A DNA stretch of 19,276 nucleotides from Flavobacteriales bacterium UBA1820 (GTDB lineage Bacteria; Bacteroidota; Bacteroidia; Flavobacteriales; UBA1820), in assembly GCA_002314265.1 (NCBI GenBank), contig DCEW01000068.1, forward strand, positions 36,096-55,371, in the 5' to 3' direction. Below, piece by piece: positions 14,133-19,276 of this stretch. Below the pieces are notes generated by a model. The model saw only the letters and a program-made list of their open reading frames with translations, searched no databases and was not told the DNA's origin. Numbering within the stretch: position 1 is the stretch's first letter; the number at the start of each line of letters is the position of its first letter. The position numbers and the translations under genes were made by a program.

Positions 14133-15683
14133 TTATTTCGGGAACGTCGTTTCCCCAACCGATCCGTCTTTTTTCATCCCGTCCATCAACTCCCGCAGCG
14201 CATCGGCGTACAGCCGGGAATTTTCCAGACGGGGCACTTTGTTCTGTCCGCCCATCTTGCCCCGCAGCGCCATCCACCGGTAGAACAAACCCTCGGGGGC
14301 CACGGTGAGCACCGGCCGGCGCAGGGTGATGTCCGAGTAGCGTTTGGCCCGGTAGTCTGAATTGATGGCTTGCAGGCGGCTATCCAATGCCTCGACGAAA
14401 CGTTCCCGGTCGTCGGGCGGCGTGTCGAATTCGACGATCCATTCGTGGGCGCCCTTGCTGCCCCTTTCCATGAAAACCGGCGCGGCGGTGTATTCCCGGA
14501 TGTGGGCGCCGGTACACCCGCAAGCGTAGTCCAAGGCCTGTTCGGCGTTTTCGACCACGACTTCCTCGCCGAACGCGTTGATGAACTGTTTGGTGCGGCC
14601 GGTGATGACGAGGCGGTACGGGTCGAGCGAGGTAAAACGCACCGTATCCCCGATCAGGTAACGCCAAAGCCCTCCGCACGTGGTGATCACCATTGCGTAC
14701 GGGGTATCCTTTCGGACTTCCCACAAGGGTACGGCCGCCGCCGCTTGCCCTTTTTTCAGGAACTGATCCATCGGGATAAACTCGTAGAAGATCCCGTGTG
14801 CGCTCATCAGTAGCATGTCTTTGCTCTGCGCCGTATCCTGAAAGGCAAAGAAGCCTTCCGAGGCATTGTACACCTCGTAGTACCGCATGCGGGACGAAGG
14901 GATCAGCCGGCGGTAAATCTCCTGATAGGGCGTAAAGGCAATGCCTCCGTGCATGAACAGCTCCAAGTGCGGCCACACCTGGCACAGGTCGCTTGCCCCG
15001 GTTACTTCCAGCACCTTTTCGAGCATGACCAGCATCCACGAGGGCACTCCCGCCAGGGAGGTAACGTCCCTTCGGATCACCTGATCCACCATGCGCGGCA
15101 GCTTTTCGTTCCAGTCGGCCAGCAGCGACGTCTCCCGGTCGGGCGTGGAGCAGCGGTCGGCCCACTTCGGCGTCCGGCTCATCAGGATGGCCGACAGGTC
15201 GCCCACCAGCATGCCGTTCTCGGTGCTTTGCAGGCTTCCCCCCAGGCGCAAGGCCCGTCCGGAGAACATCCGCGCGTCGGGATGGTTGCACAAGTAGGCC
15301 GTTACCAGGTCGTATGCCGCCAGGAAATGGTTGCCGCGCAACGATTCGTCGCTGATGGGGATGTATTTGCTCTGGGCATTGGTCGTGCCAGAGGATTTGG
15401 AGAAATACCGGATCCGCTGCGGCCATACCACGGCGGCTTCTCCCCGCAGGGCCCGTTCGATGTAAGGGTGGAAGTCCTCGTAGCGGCGCACCGGCACCTT
15501 CTCCGAGAAGTCTTCGTAGCTCATCCGAGGGGAAAATCCGTGCTCCTTTCCGAAGGCCGTCGCGCTCCCCTTTTTCAACAAATAAGACAAGATACGGCGT
15601 TGCTGCTCCACCGCCTGGTGACGGATCCGTTCTATCCGTCCCCGGCGGCTGCGCAGGTATGCCGAAAGGATCGCATGGCGCAT
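14133..15683 (-). CDS. GH3 auxin-responsive promoter family protein (acyl-adenylating enzyme)
   Basis: This 516-residue protein carries the GH3 branch of the ANL adenylate-forming superfamily. The ATP loop is FSKSSGTTNAQSKYIP (94-109); the aromatic YNASEGFFAFQD motif (272-283), YLIGDTVRF (342-350) and the hinge-type GRTKQFINAFGEE (362-374) follow in order. Plant GH3 enzymes join amino acids to acyl hormones; Bacteroidetes members are common, but their substrates are not known. I chose ATG 15683 (MRHAILSAYLRSRRGRIERI) because the frame upstream to 15731 adds a poorly conserved basic segment overlapping a hairpin (CGTTCC 15706-15711 with GGAACG 15732-15737). No signal peptide; probably cytoplasmic. 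A 206-base gap separates it from glmM, so it probably has its own promoter. Confidence 0.92.
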   Translation of the reverse strand: MRHAILSAYLRSRRGRIERIRHQAVEQQRRILSYLLKKGSATAFGKEHGFSPRMSYEDFSEKVPVRRYEDFHPYIERALRGEAAVVWPQRIRYFSKSSGTTNAQSKYIPISDESLRGNHFLAAYDLVTAYLCNHPDARMFSGRALRLGGSLQSTENGMLVGDLSAILMSRTPKWADRCSTPDRETSLLADWNEKLPRMVDQVIRRDVTSLAGVPSWMLVMLEKVLEVTGASDLCQVWPHLELFMHGGIAFTPYQEIYRRLIPSSRMRYYEVYNASEGFFAFQDTAQSKDMLLMSAHGIFYEFIPMDQFLKKGQAAAAVPLWEVRKDTPYAMVITTCGGLWRYLIGDTVRFTSLDPYRLVITGRTKQFINAFGEEVVVENAEQALDYACGCTGAHIREYTAAPVFMERGSKGAHEWIVEFDTPPDDRERFVEALDSRLQAINSDYRAKRYSDITLRRPVLTVAPEGLFYRWMALRGKMGGQNKVPRLENSRLYADALRELMDGMKKDGSVGETTFPK

Positions 15684-15889
15684 GGTCGTTGTAGTTTTTT
15701 TAAGCCGTTCCCTGCCGTGAATACACTGCAAGGAACGACTTTGGGATCTATTTATCGACAGCCCGTTCCCGTTTCTGCCGATCCGTCAAGCGGAAAATGC
15801 ACGAACCGGGGGCGTTTTCTGTCCGGGATGGCGGCAAGACAGGGTTTGCTATTCCCTCTCCCCGTTTACCAAAATCTCTTGCGAAGCGG

Positions 15890-17278
15890 TCAGCAGATCG
15901 AGCGGATGTCCTCCCGGATGGTTTCGCCCAGACGGTCGGCCTGCTCCTGGGTGCGCGCTTCGGTGTAGATGCGGATGATGGGTTCGGTGTTGCTCTTGCG
16001 CAGGTGTACCCAACTGTCCGCAAAGTCGATCTTCACTCCGTCGATGTCCGTGATGCGCTCCCGGGCATATTTTTGTTTCATCTTTTCCAGGATAGCGTCC
16101 ACGTCGATCTCCGGGGTGAGGCTGATCTTGGTCTTGCTCATGAAATAAGCGGGAAGCTGGGCGCGCAACTCCGACAAGGAGATCTTCCGCTTGGCCAGGT
16201 AGGTCAGCATCAGCGCCACCCCCACCAGCGCGTCGCGTCCGTAGTGGAGCTCGGGGTAGATCACCCCGCCGTTGCCTTCTCCGCCGATCACGCAGCCGTT
16301 CTTTTTCATCAGCGCCACGACATTGACTTCCCCCACGGCCGAGGCTTGGTAATGCCCCCCGTGGGCTGCCGTTACGTCGGCCAAAGCCCGGGAGGAAGAC
16401 AGGTTGGAGGCCGTGTCGCCTTTCTGACGCGAAAGGATGTAGTCGGCCACAGCGACCAGGGTGTATTCCTCGCCGAACATCTCGCCGTGCTCGTCGATAA
16501 AGGCCAGACGGTCCACGTCCGGATCGACAACGATGCCCATGTCGGCCCGCTCGTCAGCTACCGTACGGCAGATCTGTCCCAGATTTTCTTTCAACGGTTC
16601 GGGGTTGTGGGCGAAATGTCCGTCGGGCGTGCAGTTGAGTTCCGTAATGTCGGTAACCCCCAAGGCCCGCAGCAGTTTGGGAATGGCGATCCCGCCGGTA
16701 GAGTTGACTGCATCGACCACGACTTTGAATCCTGCCTCGGCGATCGCCCGGCGGTCTACGGCCGGGAGGGCCAGTACTTTTTCGATGTGCCGATCGATGC
16801 CTTCCAGGTCGGACGTGATGGTGCCCAGACGGTCTACCTCGGCATACGTATAGTCATCGGCCTGTGCCGTGCGGAGGATTTCGGCGCCCTGTTCCGCATC
16901 GAGAAATTCTCCCTGGCGGTTGAGCAGTTTCAAGGCGTTCCACTGCTTGGGGTTGTGGCTGGCGGTGAGGATGATGCCTCCGTCGGCCTGGTGGTGGACC
17001 ACCATCATTTCCACGGTCGGGGTGGTGGACAGCCCCAGGTCGATCACGTCGATGCCCATCCCGGAGAGGGTGGCGGTAACTAGGGCGTGTATCATCGGCC
17101 CCGAGATGCGGGCATCGCGTCCTACCACGACCCGAAGACGGTCTTTCCCGGGATTTTCTTTCAGAAGCCAGGCCCCGTAGGCGGAGGTGAATTTTACCGT
17201 GTCGAGCGGGGTGAGGTTGTCGTCTGTCCGACCTCCGATGGTGCCCCGGATGCCGGAAATGGATTTTATCAATGCCAT
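15890..17278 (-). CDS. glmM: Phosphoglucosamine mutase
   Basis: This 462-residue protein is a complete alpha-D-phosphohexomutase. It has the active-site phosphoserine loop TASHNP (105-110, S107), the metal-binding DPDVDR (252-257), the sugar-binding GGEGNGG (332-338) and the phosphate-binding RKSNTEP (427-433). GlmM converts glucosamine-6-phosphate to glucosamine-1-phosphate for UDP-GlcNAc, peptidoglycan and LPS synthesis. The sugar loop and overall length favour phosphoglucosamine mutase, although a phosphomannomutase or bifunctional specificity cannot be excluded by sequence alone. Its ATG lies 13 bases after the stop of the lipoprotein gene, so co-transcription with that gene and holA is likely. 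Confidence 0.9.
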   Translation of the reverse strand: MALIKSISGIRGTIGGRTDDNLTPLDTVKFTSAYGAWLLKENPGKDRLRVVVGRDARISGPMIHALVTATLSGMGIDVIDLGLSTTPTVEMMVVHHQADGGIILTASHNPKQWNALKLLNRQGEFLDAEQGAEILRTAQADDYTYAEVDRLGTITSDLEGIDRHIEKVLALPAVDRRAIAEAGFKVVVDAVNSTGGIAIPKLLRALGVTDITELNCTPDGHFAHNPEPLKENLGQICRTVADERADMGIVVDPDVDRLAFIDEHGEMFGEEYTLVAVADYILSRQKGDTASNLSSSRALADVTAAHGGHYQASAVGEVNVVALMKKNGCVIGGEGNGGVIYPELHYGRDALVGVALMLTYLAKRKISLSELRAQLPAYFMSKTKISLTPEIDVDAILEKMKQKYARERITDIDGVKIDFADSWVHLRKSNTEPIIRIYTEARTQEQADRLGETIREDIRSIC

Positions 17279-17291
17279 GATTTCAGGTGTA

Positions 17292-18113
17292 TTATGGGTA
17301 GTATTCTATGGTCCGCTCCCAGCGCTGGAGGATGGTTTCCGCCTCCCCGAAGCCCGGGATCTGGGATCGGGTTTCGCGTACAGTCCAGTTGCCCAGGCTG
17401 TCGGTCTGCAGGTAGAGATACCGCTGGGTGAGCGAAAAAGGTTCCTGTCCCTTCATCTGATCGACCGTAATGACCTTCTCCAAGTCGTTCTGAGCGTTGT
17501 ATTCGTATTTTTCAACGATGTCCGAGTTTACGCCGTTGCGGGTCTCCTGTTTTTCGATCCGGCGGCCCTTGCGGTCGTACTTGTATTGCAGCACCGAGGA
17601 CATATCCATCCCCGGGTATTCCGTTTGTTCTTCGATCAGGTTGCCCTTGCGGTCGTATTTGTATTTTATGGAGACCAAAGTCTTGTCGGCCGTATCCTTT
17701 ATCACCCGGGTCTGCTTGCGGCGTTGGTCGTCGTAGGTGTAGAGGTCGTAGGCCACCAGGCGTCCATCGGCAAATTGCAATACCTGGGAGAGCAGCGAGT
17801 CTTTGTCGTATTCGTATTTTTGGATCGTCGTGCCGTCCTCGGTGATCAAACGCAGGTTTTTCAGCAAACCATTGGGGTAAAAGTCCAGCACACGCATCAC
17901 ATCGTATTCGGTCTTCTCCTCTGTCGGGTCCGTTTCATCGGAAGCCAACGAATCCTTTACCTGATTGTTGACCAGTTCGGTGATCTGTTTTACGCGTCCT
18001 TTCAGGTTGGACTCCGTCAAGTCGTTCTTCTCTCCGGACGAACAGGAGGAAAATCCCGCCACGAGTGCAAAAACCGCCACCCAGAGCAGCGGAGCAGGGA
18101 AAGAGTGTTTCAT
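17292..18113 (-). CDS. YD-repeat-like lipoprotein
   Basis: The protein is a lipoprotein: MKHSFPAPLLWVAVFALVAG leads into a GFSSC lipobox, and the next residues (SSGEKND) are polar. The mature part holds several degenerate YD/RHS-like units, such as YEYDKDSLLSQ, YTYDDQRRKQT, YKYDRKGNLIEEQ, YKYDRKGRRIEKQ and YEYNAQNDLEK, about 25-30 residues apart. These repeats are typical of Bacteroidetes surface proteins and make beta structure; no enzyme motif is seen. ATG 18113 gives the shortest normal signal peptide; ATG 18128 adds MKPID and leaves a 4-base gap to holA. Position between holA and glmM suggests an operon, but a shared function is not implied. Confidence 0.82.
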   Translation of the reverse strand: MKHSFPAPLLWVAVFALVAGFSSCSSGEKNDLTESNLKGRVKQITELVNNQVKDSLASDETDPTEEKTEYDVMRVLDFYPNGLLKNLRLITEDGTTIQKYEYDKDSLLSQVLQFADGRLVAYDLYTYDDQRRKQTRVIKDTADKTLVSIKYKYDRKGNLIEEQTEYPGMDMSSVLQYKYDRKGRRIEKQETRNGVNSDIVEKYEYNAQNDLEKVITVDQMKGQEPFSLTQRYLYLQTDSLGNWTVRETRSQIPGFGEAETILQRWERTIEYYP

Positions 18114-18132
18114 GTCGATCGGTTTCATGATT

Positions 18133-19143
18133 TTATAGACTCAGCAGTTTGAATATTAATTCCTTGTAAATATCTTCCGGGGAAATGTCTCCTGCATCCA
18201 CCCCTTTGGCTTTCAAGTCCGCCTCGCGCAAGATCTCCACCGCCCGTACGCTTTGCCGCAGGTTGTATTGCAACGCCGCCTGCGTATAGTCCCGCACGAA
18301 ATACGGATTGACCCCCAGGGCCACCGCCACCGCGCCCGTAGACCGGTCCGCCAGATTGTGGTACACGATCAGCTTGGAAAAAAAACCGAACAGCACCGCA
18401 ATGCTCGACAGCGGATTGGAATCCTTGCTGGTAGCGAAGTATTCGGCGATCTGCAAAGCCTTGGCCGCATCGCGGTTTGCGATCGCTTTTTGAAATTCGA
18501 AGTTGTTGAAATTGCGCGAAATGCCGATGTACTTTTCCACCGTTTCCGGGCGGAGTTCCGTTCCTGCCGGCAGTACGATGGACAGTTTCCGCGCCTCGGA
18601 AGCGATCCGGGACAAGTCCGTCCCCAAGCTCTCGGCCAGCATCAGCATCGCCTTTCCCGTCAGGGAGATGCCGTACCGCGCCAACTGCTCCTTGATAAAG
18701 GTCGGAATCTCGCTTTCGTACACGCGCGGGCTCTCGAATACCACCCCCTTCTTGGCGATCTCCTTGTACACCGCTTTGCGCCGGTCCATGTTTTTCCCCT
18801 TGTAGCAAAGCACCAGCACCGTCGAAGCTGCCGGCGAGGCCACGTAGGGCAGCAGTTGGTCGATCTTGGCATCCAGCGCCTGCGCCTCCCGGACGATCAC
18901 CGTCTGACGATCGGCCCCCATCGGAAAACGCGCCGCCGTATCCCGTATCTCCGCCACGCTGGTCGAAGGCCCGTACAAGACCGTCTGGTTGAACGCCCGG
19001 TCTTCTTCGGGCAGCAGGTGATCTTCCAGAAACTCCGTCAGCGAGTCGATAAAAAAAGGTTCCTCACCCATCAGCAGGTACAGTGGTGCTGCTGCGGAAG
19101 GAATCGATTGTTTTATCTTGGCGATCTGATCGTCTTGTTTCAT
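18133..19143 (-). CDS. holA: DNA polymerase III subunit delta
   Basis: The 336-residue product matches HolA, the clamp-loader delta subunit that opens the beta sliding clamp. Landmarks include PLYLLMGEEPFFIDSL at the start, the strand RFPMGADRQTVIVREAQ, VLVLCYKGKNMDRRKAVYK, a sensor-like SLGTDLSRIASEARKL, and the collar-domain helices with FEFQKAIANRDAAKAL. It lacks a canonical Walker A, as expected for delta. I chose ATG 19143 (MKQDDQIAKIK); an in-frame ATG at 19173 would add ten residues that are not typical. The length is normal for the family. It heads a likely minus-strand set with the lipoprotein gene and glmM. Confidence 0.92.
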   Translation of the reverse strand: MKQDDQIAKIKQSIPSAAAPLYLLMGEEPFFIDSLTEFLEDHLLPEEDRAFNQTVLYGPSTSVAEIRDTAARFPMGADRQTVIVREAQALDAKIDQLLPYVASPAASTVLVLCYKGKNMDRRKAVYKEIAKKGVVFESPRVYESEIPTFIKEQLARYGISLTGKAMLMLAESLGTDLSRIASEARKLSIVLPAGTELRPETVEKYIGISRNFNNFEFQKAIANRDAAKALQIAEYFATSKDSNPLSSIAVLFGFFSKLIVYHNLADRSTGAVAVALGVNPYFVRDYTQAALQYNLRQSVRAVEILREADLKAKGVDAGDISPEDIYKELIFKLLSL

Positions 19144-19248
19144 GTTTTCCGTATCTATGGATACAGCAGGCAACCATCCGGCAGCCTCTCTCGTGGAGGC
19201 ATCTTCTCTCTTCGTTGCTGCCTGCCTTCACCTGTCTTTCAGAAAAAA

Positions 19249-19261
19249 GAGGCTGCGCCTC
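19249..19261 (-). terminator. Intrinsic terminator for a gene beyond the right edge
   Basis: Read on the minus strand, GAGGC-GCA-GCCTC forms a short GC stem followed at once by TTTTTTC (19248-19242). This is a standard intrinsic terminator shape and ends a minus-strand gene outside the window. The 100 or so bases from here to holA contain no gene and no clear TAnnTTTG box. Confidence 0.6.
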
Positions 19262-19276
19262 GGCAAATCCCTCGGG

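Noticed and set aside
15706..15737. Hairpin CGTTCC/GGAACG before the GH3-family gene as a terminator
   Set aside because: On the minus strand it is followed by A residues, not T, and on the plus strand no gene ends there; it may be only a leader structure.
14380..15968. Long frames in both orientations across the GH3-family gene
   Set aside because: They overlap a complete GH3 protein with all motifs in order; the Arg/Pro/Gly-rich products are typical of shifted or antisense frames.
15797..17083. Plus-strand open frame of 428 codons
   Set aside because: It is antisense to glmM, whose catalytic motifs are intact; long antisense frames are expected in GC-rich coding DNA.
1..19276. tRNA, rRNA, integrase, transposase or CRISPR array
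   Set aside because: None was seen on either strand; the island-like nature of the left part therefore rests on gene content and composition only.

Overview
The window looks like a chromosome segment of a Bacteroidales gut-type bacterium, plausibly Rikenellaceae/Alistipes-like. The grounds are the moderately high GC of the right half, the lack of strong Shine-Dalgarno sites, candidate TAnnTTTG promoter boxes, and families typical of Bacteroidetes: a GH3-type adenylating enzyme, a secreted GHL10-like protein, a WG-repeat protein and a YD-repeat-like lipoprotein. The genus is an inference. No rRNA, tRNA, complete insertion sequence or CRISPR array was seen.

Region 1 (1-6569, + strand) is a tight accessory operon. 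It holds the 3' part of a WYL-domain regulator, a WG-repeat protein, a DUF262 protein with a C-terminal DUF1524/HNH-type nuclease region, and a second, larger DUF262 protein without a visible HNH. Junctions are a few bases or overlap. The layout resembles a two-component GmrSD/DUF262-type restriction or phage-defence cassette with a WYL regulator, but no known named system with these four parts is recognised.

Region 2 (about 6590-11100) is a second accessory block. On the minus strand are a DprA/SLOG protein, an orphan domain resembling the FtsZ C-terminal domain, a DEDDh 3'-5' exonuclease and a two-zinc-knuckle small protein. Divergent on the plus strand are a small Cys-rich protein (possibly DUF6557-like) and a second, degenerate DprA-like protein with a coiled coil and an unknown C-terminal domain. 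Two minus-strand genes and the divergent plus-strand side share an unusual promoter-like motif, TTTGGCA-N11-(T/G)AnnTTTG, with identical spacing. This suggests the block is one regulated unit and is the best candidate here for an undescribed system.

Region 3 (about 11200-12500) is a junction. It has an AAA-type ATPase remnant lacking its Walker A half and broken at a dyad, then a small exported protein.

Region 4 (about 12600 to the end) is GC-richer, core-like and entirely minus strand: a small GNAT acetyltransferase, a secreted GHL10-like protein, a GH3-family protein, and the co-directional set holA (DNA polymerase III delta), a lipoprotein and glmM (phosphoglucosamine mutase). A minus-strand terminator at the right edge ends a gene outside the window.
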